A DNA stretch of 5,108 nucleotides, taken from the NCBI GenBank assembly GCA_036567205.1, contig DATCVA010000111.1, positions 1-5,108 on the forward strand, written 5' to 3'. Below the pieces are notes generated by a model. It searched no databases and was not told the DNA's origin. It saw nothing but the letters and a program-made list of their open reading frames with translations. How positions within the stretch are numbered: the stretch's first letter is position 1; each line of letters begins with the position of its first letter. Shown piece after piece: positions 1-5,108 of the stretch. This stretch comes from DATCVA01 sp036567205 (GTDB lineage: Bacteria > Pseudomonadota > Gammaproteobacteria > Burkholderiales > Burkholderiaceae_B). A program made the position numbers and the translations under genes.

Positions 1-1
1 T

Positions 2-48
2 GTCAGCCCATTTGCCGGCGCCCACGAATTCGCCCTCCAGCCTGAACC
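2..48 (+). repeat. Left arm (copy A) of a long inverted repeat
   Basis: Bases 15-48 match the reverse complement of 166-199 at 32 of 34 positions, with an uninterrupted 25-base identical core (21-45 against 169-193). Similarity continues outward to base 2 (GTCAG at 2-6 against CTGAC at 205-209) if a three-base gap is allowed. The core contains the palindrome GAATTC. The arm is separated from its partner by 117 bases. Arms this long and this well conserved are far beyond chance and suggest either a recent duplication-inversion or a selected palindromic element of the REP/BIME or MITE kind; the family is not recognised. Confidence 0.85.
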
Positions 49-160
49 ACTCCCGCCACGACTGCAATATGAATAGTTGGCGCGATGCTGGGACGGACTT
101 AGACCACAACACACCAACATCAGAAACCGGCGGCGCAAACCTCTATAACGCAGTAGGTGG

Positions 161-172
161 GGGCTGGCTCAG
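161..172. repeat. 12-bp inverted repeat, first half
   Basis: GGGCTGGCTCAG here is exactly complementary to CTGAGCCAGCCC at 238-249. The segment overlaps the inner end of copy B (166 onward), so this module joins the main repeat in copy B but lies before copy C on the plus strand. That changed order suggests shuffled modules. Confidence 0.6.
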
Positions 173-209
173 GCTGGAGGGCGAATTCGTGGGTGCCGGT
201 CAATCTGAC
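166..209 (-). repeat. Right arm (copy B) of the long inverted repeat
   Basis: This is the inverted partner of copy A, differing at only two positions over the main 34 bases (166-199), with weaker similarity out to 209. Its core (178-193) is also complementary, at 15 of 16 positions, to the third copy at 268-283. Copy B can therefore pair with either neighbour but not with both at once. Confidence 0.85.
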
Positions 210-237
210 TGGATCGGGGAGGCAAGACCGCGCATGT

Positions 238-249
238 CTGAGCCAGCCC
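238..249. repeat. 12-bp inverted repeat, second half
   Basis: CTGAGCCAGCCC is the exact reverse complement of 161-172. It stands 18 bases before copy C. Together with copy C it looks like a rearranged, partly diverged unit of the same repeat family. Confidence 0.6.
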
Positions 250-267
250 ACAGCCACGTCTAAAGAA

Positions 268-283
268 CCCACGCATTCGCCCT
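268..283 (+). repeat. Third partial copy (copy C) of the repeat core
   Basis: CCCACGCATTCGCCCT matches the start of the copy A core (21-36) at 15 of 16 positions and has the same orientation. The single change removes the GAATTC palindrome. It lies only six bases beyond the permease stop codon (290-292), so it would be the first part of the repeat block to be transcribed from the operon. Similarity to copy A ends at about base 283. Confidence 0.7.
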
Positions 284-289
284 TAACAC

Positions 290-1144
290 TTACTTCACCG
301 CCCCCACCGTAAAGCCCGCCACAAAGCGGTCAACGAAGAAGTTATAAAGTATGGCGATCGGCACGCTGACAATCAGGCACGCCCCCATTAACGAGCCCCA
401 AAAATATACGTCCCCACGCACCAGAAACGTCGGCACTCCTACGCTTACCGTGTATTGTGAAGAACTTGTAATAAAAGTCAGCGCGTAAATAAATTCCTGC
501 ATGACTAGCGTGAGCGTAAAAATAATCGTAGTCAATATACCCGCCGACGAAAGCGGCACCACCACTTTCCAGAAGGCGCCGAAACGGCTCAAGCCGTCCA
601 TCATGGCTGCCTCTTCAATATCATGCGGTACTGCCTTGAAAAAACCCATCATCAGCCAGGTGCAAAACGGCACCGTAAAACTGGGGTATACCAACACAAG
701 CGACCACAACGAATCCTGCAAACCAAGCTCGCCTATGATCCGTGAAAAAGGAATAAACAAAATAGTGGGTGGTATTAAATACGTTAGAAAAATACCAATG
801 GCCATCTGCTTTCCCCAGCGTCCCGACAAGCGAGCCAGACTGTACCCCGCAGGGACAGCCAGTAGCAGAGTAATACCAACAACCAGCACTCCAACCAACA
901 AGGTGTTGAAAACCCAACGCATGTATTGCGTATCCAGTATCAGGATGCTCAGGTTTTCCAAAGTAGGCGGGCTATTGAAAATGAATGGATTATTCGCAAC
1001 ATTCACCAGATCAAGCGTACTTTTGAACGTTGTGATCAGCATCCAGTAAAACGGAAAAGCCGTAAACGCCACAAACGCGGCGACAATACCAAAATGCCCG
1101 ATTCGCATTCCCCAGCGTTTGGCACGTATCGTCGTTAAATACAT
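290..1144 (-). CDS. CUT1-type ABC importer permease (MalG/UgpE-like)
   Basis: This 284-residue inner-membrane permease is the second transmembrane subunit of the importer. The N-terminal segment at about 15-38 leads into a periplasmic loop, and roughly six hydrophobic segments follow the MalG plan (near 15-38, 77-104, 113-134, 143-167, 199-222 and 249-270). The cytoplasmic EAA coupling loop, which docks on the ATPase, is clear at about 176-197 (IEEAAMMDG, with Pro197 near its end). The C-terminus (FVDRFVAGFTVGAVK) matches the family's usual 'R-F-V-x-G-x-T-x-G-A-V-K' ending, and the length is typical. The start is well supported: GGAGGTGA lies six bases upstream, inside the end of the preceding permease gene, whose stop is one base away. 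It is the last gene of the operon. The family assignment is firm; the substrate is unknown. Confidence 0.95.
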   Translation of the reverse strand: MYLTTIRAKRWGMRIGHFGIVAAFVAFTAFPFYWMLITTFKSTLDLVNVANNPFIFNSPPTLENLSILILDTQYMRWVFNTLLVGVLVVGITLLLAVPAGYSLARLSGRWGKQMAIGIFLTYLIPPTILFIPFSRIIGELGLQDSLWSLVLVYPSFTVPFCTWLMMGFFKAVPHDIEEAAMMDGLSRFGAFWKVVVPLSSAGILTTIIFTLTLVMQEFIYALTFITSSSQYTVSVGVPTFLVRGDVYFWGSLMGACLIVSVPIAILYNFFVDRFVAGFTVGAVK

Positions 1145-1145
1145 A

Positions 1146-2075
1146 TCAGGTCACCTCCGTGCGCCGCGCTATCGTCAGCAGCAGTACCACCACCGCCACC
1201 AGCACCGGAAACAAGAACAACGATATCGCCGCCCCCTGGGCCAAATCGCCGCCTTGTATGCCAGTAAAAAATGCCAGGCTGGCCAGGACTTGCGTCGTAT
1301 CGTAAGGCCCGCCACGCGTAAGCACATAGATAATAATCATGTCGGTAAACGTGAATACGATGCCAAACAGCAATGCCACAAGCATGACGGGCATAACCAA
1401 AGGGATATTGATACGGAACAAATGCCGCCAAAAACCCGCGCCGTCCATGGCTGCCGCATCATGAATATCTTGGGGAATACCGCTTAAGCCAGCCAGTATG
1501 ATCACCGTCGCAAGGGGTAATAGCCGCCAAACATCCACCAAGATAATCGACGCCATGGCCAGATTTGGCTGACCCAGCCAAATCGGCCACTGCCCAGGGC
1601 CCAACACTCCTGTCAGCTGCAGCGTCTTGTTGATCACGCTATACACCGGATCAAAGATCCAGAGCCAGCCTATCGTTCCCAGCGAGATAGGCGCAACCCA
1701 GGGCAGCAGTATCAGCAACCTGACCAGCCACTTCCCCCGAAAGTCACGATACAGCGCCATCGCCAGTATTTTGGCCAGCACGACCACCAGAACTTGAGAA
1801 ACCAGAGCAAAAACCAGTGTATTGATCAGTGCGCGCCAAAAGGTATGATCATCCAGAATACGACTGAAATTTGCCAAGCCGACAAAATGCAGCGAGCGTG
1901 TCCCGACAGTAATATCGGACAGGCTGTACAAAATCGACAGGATGAAGGGAAACCCCACCAACAAAGTAATATAGATAATGGCCGGCGCCAACATGCAACG
2001 CCCGAGCCACTTGTCATTATCCAGCCAATAATGCGACGCACGGCGTTCTGGCCTGGATGAAGCAACTGTACTCAT
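1146..2075 (-). CDS. CUT1-type ABC importer permease (MalF/UgpA-like)
   Basis: This 309-residue inner-membrane permease is the first transmembrane subunit, expected to pair with the downstream permease to form the channel. After a hydrophilic N-terminus of about 25 residues there are about six hydrophobic segments (near 27-52, 81-109, 117-141, 172-198, 227-250 and 281-304). The EAA loop lies at about 204-228 (DIHDAAAMDGAG, then INIPL), where the usual Glu of EAA is Asp/Ala. The signature LTRGGPYDTTQVLA at 252-265 is a hallmark of the MalF/UgpA branch. The length is ordinary, without the long extra periplasmic domain of E. coli MalF. The start overlaps the ATPase stop as ATGA, with GGAG eight bases upstream (2084-2087), so coupled translation is likely. 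The substrate is unknown. Confidence 0.95.
   Translation of the reverse strand: MSTVASSRPERRASHYWLDNDKWLGRCMLAPAIIYITLLVGFPFILSILYSLSDITVGTRSLHFVGLANFSRILDDHTFWRALINTLVFALVSQVLVVVLAKILAMALYRDFRGKWLVRLLILLPWVAPISLGTIGWLWIFDPVYSVINKTLQLTGVLGPGQWPIWLGQPNLAMASIILVDVWRLLPLATVIILAGLSGIPQDIHDAAAMDGAGFWRHLFRINIPLVMPVMLVALLFGIVFTFTDMIIIYVLTRGGPYDTTQVLASLAFFTGIQGGDLAQGAAISLFLFPVLVAVVVLLLTIARRTEVT
1151..1158 (-). promoter_or_regulatory. Strong Shine-Dalgarno site for the last permease
   Basis: On the minus strand this reads GGAGGTGA, a full-length match to the 16S rRNA tail, six bases from the ATG at 1144. It lies within the final codons of the upstream permease gene and settles the start of the downstream one. 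The strength suggests that the second permease can also initiate independently of coupling. Confidence 0.85.
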
Positions 2076-3103
2076 GAGGACGACTCCAGCCTCAGCCCCG
2101 ACTTGGAATCAAACCGCCTAAGGTCGCGACGGCGAACGGCAAAGGAATAGTTCGTATCAGTCTCAAGGGGCGCTGTAACCGTACAAGGGACACGTGAGAT
2201 GACCTTGACGCTTGGCATGGGCGGCTGAAGCACACCGTAAACCAGGCGATCGGACCCCAGGTTTTCGATACGGGTAATATGAAATAAAAACGATTGCACA
2301 TCGTCATCCGAAGCGTATATAGCCTGCGGAAGAAAATGCTCGGGACGAAATCCCAGTACCGACGTATCGTTTTCATTAACCAGATTCATGGGCGGTGCGC
2401 CGATAAATGTAGCCACAAAAAGATCTGCCGGATGCGCATAGACATCGTGCGGCGTGCCCAGCTGATGCATCCGTCCATGATCCAGTACAGCGATACGATC
2501 GCCTAGCCCCAGGGCCTCAATCTGATCGTGAGTCACATAAATCGTTGTCGTAGCCAGACGCCGCTGAAACTGCTGTAACTCGTCGCGAGCCGAAATCCTG
2601 AGCTTGGCGTCCAGGTTGGATAACGGCTCGTCCAGCAAAAAAACACCTGGCTCGCGCACGACGGCACGTGCCAGGGCCACCCGCTGCCGCTCGCCGCCCG
2701 ATAACTGGCGGGGCTTGCGCTGAAGCAAATGGCCAATGCCAAAGAGGCCGGAAGCCCAATCCACTTTAACCTTGATGGCATTGCTCGCCATCCCCTGGGC
2801 CTGCAACGGAAAGGCAATATTGCGCTCTACCGTCAGGTGCGGATAAAGCGCATAGCTCTGAAATACCATGGCCATATTACGTGCCCGGGGCGGCAATTCA
2901 GTCACAATGCGGTTGTCCAGCAAAATATCGCCCGACGTCGGAACTTCAAGGCCGGCGATCATGCGCAACAAGGTTGTTTTGCCCGAACCCGAGGGCCCCA
3001 GCAATACCAGGAACTCTGCTTCACGCACGATCAGATCAATGCCGTCAACCGCATTGCCGCCATCAAATCGCTTGATGAGTGAACGGGTTTCTACAATAGC
3101 CAT
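2072..3103 (-). CDS. CUT1-type ABC importer ATP-binding subunit (MalK/UgpC-like)
   Basis: This cytoplasmic ATPase should dimerise and drive import through the two permeases. With the ATG at 3103 it has 343 residues. Walker A is GPSGSGKT (36-43), the Q-loop is Gln82, the ABC signature is LSGGERQ (134-140), Walker B is VFLLDEP (154-160, catalytic Glu159), the D-loop is SNLD (162-165) and the switch His is His192. All catalytic positions are intact. A C-terminal regulatory TOBE-like region follows FIGAPPMN (234-240) and contains GFRPEH (251-256), as in MalK/UgpC. A frame-open GTG at 3142 would add 13 residues, but it lies inside the binding-protein gene. The ATG has GGGGAGG six bases upstream and starts 14 bases after that gene's stop, so I prefer it. 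The end overlaps the next permease by four bases. Confidence 0.95.
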   Translation of the reverse strand: MAIVETRSLIKRFDGGNAVDGIDLIVREAEFLVLLGPSGSGKTTLLRMIAGLEVPTSGDILLDNRIVTELPPRARNMAMVFQSYALYPHLTVERNIAFPLQAQGMASNAIKVKVDWASGLFGIGHLLQRKPRQLSGGERQRVALARAVVREPGVFLLDEPLSNLDAKLRISARDELQQFQRRLATTTIYVTHDQIEALGLGDRIAVLDHGRMHQLGTPHDVYAHPADLFVATFIGAPPMNLVNENDTSVLGFRPEHFLPQAIYASDDDVQSFLFHITRIENLGSDRLVYGVLQPPMPSVKVISRVPCTVTAPLETDTNYSFAVRRRDLRRFDSKSGLRLESSS

Positions 3104-3109
3104 TACGGG

Positions 3110-3116
3110 CCTCCCC
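3110..3116 (-). promoter_or_regulatory. Shine-Dalgarno site deciding the ATPase start
   Basis: GGGGAGG on the minus strand lies six bases before the ATG at 3103, within the 14-base gap after the binding-protein stop (3118-3120). It supports this ATG over the upstream GTG at 3142, giving 343 rather than 356 residues. Confidence 0.8.
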
Positions 3117-3117
3117 G

Positions 3118-4503
3118 TTACACTACGCCTTTTTCCCGCCACTTGGCAAAGATGCGTTTACACGTGGCATCGGCCTCTTTGATTGCATTTTCCGGTGTTT
3201 GGTTGCCGGTGGCTGCCTTGGCGAACATTGTATTCAGCACCCAGGTGTTAAAGATTTCATCGGTGGCCGCATTGGCATAACCGGGATACCCGACATTGGT
3301 TGCCTGCGTCATCAATGTACCAAGCACTTTGTACTTGTCGGAAGGCTGCCCCTTCGGATCATCGGCAATTAATTTGTCCAGATCGGGCACGGTCCTGGGG
3401 AAACACGGGAAATTATAAAACTGACTACTCAGGAATCCTTCGCGGAAACTGTCGATATAGTCGATCAAAAATTTCTTGGCGCCATTGATATTCTGGGCAA
3501 ATTTCCAGATGACGTAGCAATCCATCACGTGCTCCATCCCGATACGACGCACAGGCCCCTTTAGCGCCTGGGTAAGCTGGATATGGGGAGTAACCGGGAT
3601 CCCCTTGTTCTCACCCTCGCGTGTCACTGAAATAGCATTCAGACACAAAGAAATAGTGCCTGCCAGCATCGCACGGTTGTTGGACGAAGCGTCCCACGCC
3701 ATCACTTCCGGGGTCATGGTTTTTTCAAACAGCGCCTTGGCAAACTTCACCGCTTCCAGTGTATTTTTGGAATCCAGCACTACCACGCCCTTTTCGTCTT
3801 GCACCGAACCGCCAAACGCAAACAAAAGCGTTCTCATTGCCATAGCCGTATCCAGCTCGGCGGACAAGCCAATCCCGACAGGAATATTGCGCGCCTGCTT
3901 GATCTTCGCACCCGCATTAAGGACATCGTCCCAGGAATCGGGCGGTGCAAGGCCGGCCTCGTCCCACAGGTCTTTACGATAATTCACAGGGTCGGGCACA
4001 AAGCTATCGGAAAAAGCGTAATACTTTTTTGTTTTCGGGTTGTAGCTGCTTTTTACGGCCAGCTCGACGGGCTTGCCATGTTTTCTCTCACACTCTTCAT
4101 AAATTTCACGATGATCGATAACCTGATCCTCGTAGACCGGCGGCGGCGATAAAAACATGAAAAGGTCATGCCCCTGTTGTGCCGATACTTCGGCGGCGGC
4201 CCGAGTGCTTAACGCCGGGATGCCGACATGGTCGACAATCACTTCGGTATCGTTTTTCTGCCCCCACTCTTTAACGTAGGTATCGTCAAACCACTTATCA
4301 TAAGCCGGTACGAAGTGGTTCCATTGTAAAATCTTGAGGGTACGAGCAGCGGCGTGCGCGCTTAGAAAGAAAGTGCCGACGCTGGCATAGAGTCCGGCTG
4401 CGCCAGCGGCCTGCATAATACGGCGCCGACGTATATTGGGTACAGGAATAGGCTTGGCAGAGACGTCTTGCGGCGTGAAGCCCTTCCTTGTTGTGTCTGC
4501 CAT
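3118..4503 (-). CDS. Tat-exported extracellular solute-binding protein of the CUT1 importer
   Basis: This 461-residue periplasmic receptor would bind the substrate and deliver it to the permeases. Its size and layout fit the SBP_bac_1/MalE-UgpB group. The N-terminus looks like a twin-arginine signal: a hydrophilic stretch of about 24 residues, Arg25-Arg28 followed by IMQ (RR-x-I-M at 26-30), a moderately hydrophobic segment AAGAAGLYASVGTFFLS, and a likely cleavage site near AHA-A at about 49-53. The mature part begins TLKILQWNHFVPAYDKWF, typical of these receptors, and continues with QQGHDLFMF near 109-117 and FSDSFVPDPVNYRKDLWDEAGL near 164-185, a common lobe-crossing region. It contains five cysteines (138, 287, 329, 367, 448). 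The start has TAGGAGA at 4509-4515 with six-base spacing. The gene leads the importer operon. The class is certain; the ligand cannot be read from sequence. Confidence 0.93.
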   Translation of the reverse strand: MADTTRKGFTPQDVSAKPIPVPNIRRRRIMQAAGAAGLYASVGTFFLSAHAAARTLKILQWNHFVPAYDKWFDDTYVKEWGQKNDTEVIVDHVGIPALSTRAAAEVSAQQGHDLFMFLSPPPVYEDQVIDHREIYEECERKHGKPVELAVKSSYNPKTKKYYAFSDSFVPDPVNYRKDLWDEAGLAPPDSWDDVLNAGAKIKQARNIPVGIGLSAELDTAMAMRTLLFAFGGSVQDEKGVVVLDSKNTLEAVKFAKALFEKTMTPEVMAWDASSNNRAMLAGTISLCLNAISVTREGENKGIPVTPHIQLTQALKGPVRRIGMEHVMDCYVIWKFAQNINGAKKFLIDYIDSFREGFLSSQFYNFPCFPRTVPDLDKLIADDPKGQPSDKYKVLGTLMTQATNVGYPGYANAATDEIFNTWVLNTMFAKAATGNQTPENAIKEADATCKRIFAKWREKGVV

Positions 4504-4507
4504 GGTT

Positions 4508-4515
4508 GTCTCCTA
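4508..4515 (-). promoter_or_regulatory. Shine-Dalgarno site for the binding-protein gene
   Basis: TAGGAGAC on the minus strand, with its AGGAG core six bases from the ATG at 4503. It supports a start that includes the whole Tat-like leader. Confidence 0.8.
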
Positions 4516-4562
4516 AGAAGAGAAAACAGGCATTCGTCGTGATATGAGCGGCGAGCGCCCGT

Positions 4563-4579
4563 AACTAGTTGCTAATTAG
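4563..4579 (-). promoter_or_regulatory. Two adjacent palindromes, candidate operator
   Basis: On the minus strand CTAATTAG (4572-4579) and AACTAGTT (4563-4570) are each perfect 8-bp palindromes separated by one base. Together they form an imperfect larger dyad (ACTA...TAGT). They sit about 60 bases before the importer start codon in an AT-rich patch, a sensible place for a repressor or activator site. No regulator gene lies in the window, and I found no convincing -35/-10 pair nearby, so the role is inferred from position and symmetry only. Confidence 0.35.
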
Positions 4580-4595
4580 TAAGACCTTTTATCTG

Positions 4596-4620
4596 AAAAA
4601 AGTTCATAAATCAGTTTATG
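4596..4620 (-). terminator. Weak terminator-like hairpin at the end of the dehydratase gene
   Basis: On the minus strand CATAAA-CTGA-TTTATG forms a six-base stem with a four-base loop, then AAC and six T residues (4596-4601). The stem overlaps the dehydratase stop codon (4616-4618). It is AT-rich and thus weak, so some transcription could read through into the importer genes. It could equally be a chance feature. Confidence 0.3.
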
Positions 4621-5062
4621 CCAAGTCGAACAGACTGGTCGCCTCAAGCTCAAGCACCTGCTCGTCGCGCTGGTTATACATGCGCCACGACCAACGCAGA
4701 ATACCCAGATCGTCACGGCTGGACGAAATGCGCACCGAGTCGACAGTAGCCTCAAGGCGAAGAGCATCGCCTGCGCGCACAGGCACCAGCCACCGAATTT
4801 TTTCGACGCCCGGTGAACCGAACGACTCGGACCCTTGCAACGCGGCATCAACCGCCATGCGCATAGCCAGGCTGCATGTTAACCAGCCGCTGGCAATCAG
4901 CCCGCCCCAACGCCCCTGATGCGCCCGCTGGGCGTCCAGATGAAACCATTGTGGATCGTACGCTTTTGCAAAAGCGACCATTTCATCATGTTCGAGAATT
5001 ACGGGAGGGTGGGTGATCACCATTCCGATTTGGAACTCACTAAATTTCATAGCCAGACCCAC
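4616..5062 (-). CDS. MaoC-family hotdog dehydratase (enoyl-CoA hydratase-like)
   Basis: This 148-residue cytoplasmic protein fits a single hotdog domain of the MaoC/R-specific hydratase type, which add water to or remove it from acyl-CoA thioesters. The hydratase motif is present as AYDPQWFHLD (34-43): Asp36 and His41 keep the five-residue spacing of the catalytic Asp/His pair, although the usual Asn-Pro between them is Gln-Trp. GGLIASGWLT (53-62) is the family's conserved loop, and PVRAGDALRLEATV (94-107) is the typical second-half strand. Length is normal for a one-domain member. The start is uncertain: GTG at 5062 has AGGG eight bases upstream, while ATG at 5050 gives MKFSEFQIG, closer to the usual N-terminus. 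The acyl-CoA substrate is unknown. It is separated from the importer by 112 bases and may belong to a unit continuing upstream. Confidence 0.85.
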   Translation of the reverse strand: MGLAMKFSEFQIGMVITHPPVILEHDEMVAFAKAYDPQWFHLDAQRAHQGRWGGLIASGWLTCSLAMRMAVDAALQGSESFGSPGVEKIRWLVPVRAGDALRLEATVDSVRISSSRDDLGILRWSWRMYNQRDEQVLELEATSLFDLA

Positions 5063-5076
5063 ACAAGTTGCCCTGG

Positions 5077-5108
5077 TCAGTAAGTCTCGAAATGCAGCCG
5101 CCCTTGCG
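5077..5108 (-). CDS. Possible 3' end of an upstream gene (partial)
   Basis: One minus-strand frame entering from the window edge reads QGRLHFETY and stops at TGA (5077-5079), 14 bases before the dehydratase GTG. Gap size and orientation fit an upstream operon partner, and the intervening AGGG could serve the dehydratase. Nine codons are too few to prove coding or suggest a function. The dehydratase frame itself is also open to the window edge, so an N-terminally longer dehydratase is a competing reading. Confidence 0.25.
   Translation of the reverse strand, partial: QGRLHFETY

Larger units (their letters stand above)
1..289. other. Gene-free repeat-rich region downstream of the importer operon
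   Basis: This stretch follows the stop codon of the last permease, and I see no convincing gene in it. An 83-codon frame at 12-263 on the plus strand runs straight through both arms of the inverted repeat and has no recognisable domain, so I treat it as spurious. The region contains three copies of a 16-base motif in alternating orientation (21-36 plus, 178-193 minus, 268-283 plus) and a second inverted pair (161-172 and 238-249). On the operon strand there is no GC-rich hairpin followed by a T-run, so no classical intrinsic terminator is visible. The repeats may instead mark or protect the 3' end of the transcript, which is inference. Confidence 0.7.
4504..4615. other. Intergenic region between dehydratase and importer operon
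   Basis: These 112 bases are the only sizeable gap inside the cluster and the most likely place for an importer promoter. From the dehydratase side they hold the weak hairpin with T-run, an AT-rich patch with paired palindromes, a GC-rich bit (GGGCGCTCGCCGC on the minus strand) and the Shine-Dalgarno site. I could not pick out a credible sigma-70 promoter by eye. Confidence 0.5.

Noticed and set aside
25..190. GAATTCGCCCT and AGGGCGAATTC resemble the insert-flanking sequence of TA-cloning vectors
   Set aside because: The match stops after about 11 bases, sequence on either side does not fit such vectors, and a diverged third copy at 268-283 lacks GAATTC. A natural repeat is more likely than vector contamination.
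12..263. 83-codon plus-strand open frame
   Set aside because: It spans both arms of the inverted repeat, shows no domain or signal I recognise, and has no clear ribosome binding site. It is most likely a by-product of repeat sequence.
1..289. CRISPR array
   Set aside because: Copies alternate in orientation, are unevenly spaced and are too few; no spacers of uniform size.
501..1049. 182-codon plus-strand open frame
   Set aside because: It lies entirely antisense to the well-supported permease gene at 290-1144, and its sequence resembles no protein type; a shadow frame.
3104..3142. Upstream GTG start for the ATPase (13 more residues)
   Set aside because: It would overlap the binding-protein gene, and a strong Shine-Dalgarno site stands six bases before the ATG at 3103, which begins a typical ATPase N-terminus.
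4550..4561. GC-rich hairpin GGCG-AG-CGCC in the intergenic gap
   Set aside because: The loop would be only two bases and no T-run follows, so it is not a credible terminator.

Overview
The window is the inside of one minus-strand gene cluster from a proteobacterium. Gene style and protein sequences suggest a Burkholderiales (Alcaligenaceae-like) host; this is an inference from general resemblance, not a database match. Base composition looks even across the genes, and no gene is frameshifted or truncated. Transcription runs from high to low coordinates.

From the right edge: the last nine codons of a possible upstream gene (5077-5108), a small MaoC-type hotdog dehydratase (4616-5062), and a 112-base intergenic stretch. 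That stretch holds a weak terminator-like hairpin and two adjacent 8-bp palindromes. A complete ABC importer of the CUT1 (MalEFGK/UgpBAEC-like) type follows: a Tat-exported substrate-binding protein (3118-4503), the ATPase (2072-3103), and two permeases (1146-2075 and 290-1144). The four importer genes are packed tightly: a 14-base gap, a 4-base ATGA overlap and a 1-base gap. They almost certainly form one operon with translational coupling. The importer would capture a solute in the periplasm and pass it through the permease pair, powered by an ATPase dimer. The substrate cannot be named from sequence. The MaoC neighbour hints at a compound degraded through acyl-CoA intermediates, but a separate transcription unit is also possible.

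The last 289 bases (1-289), downstream of the final permease, contain no convincing gene. They hold a mosaic of short repeats: a near-perfect 34-bp inverted repeat (15-48 against 166-199), a third partial copy of its core beside the permease stop codon (268-283), and a further 12-bp inverted pair (161-172 and 238-249). This is the most unusual part of the window. It may be a REP/BIME-like or MITE-like element able to form alternative hairpins in the 3' end of the operon transcript. The rest is an ordinary transporter locus.
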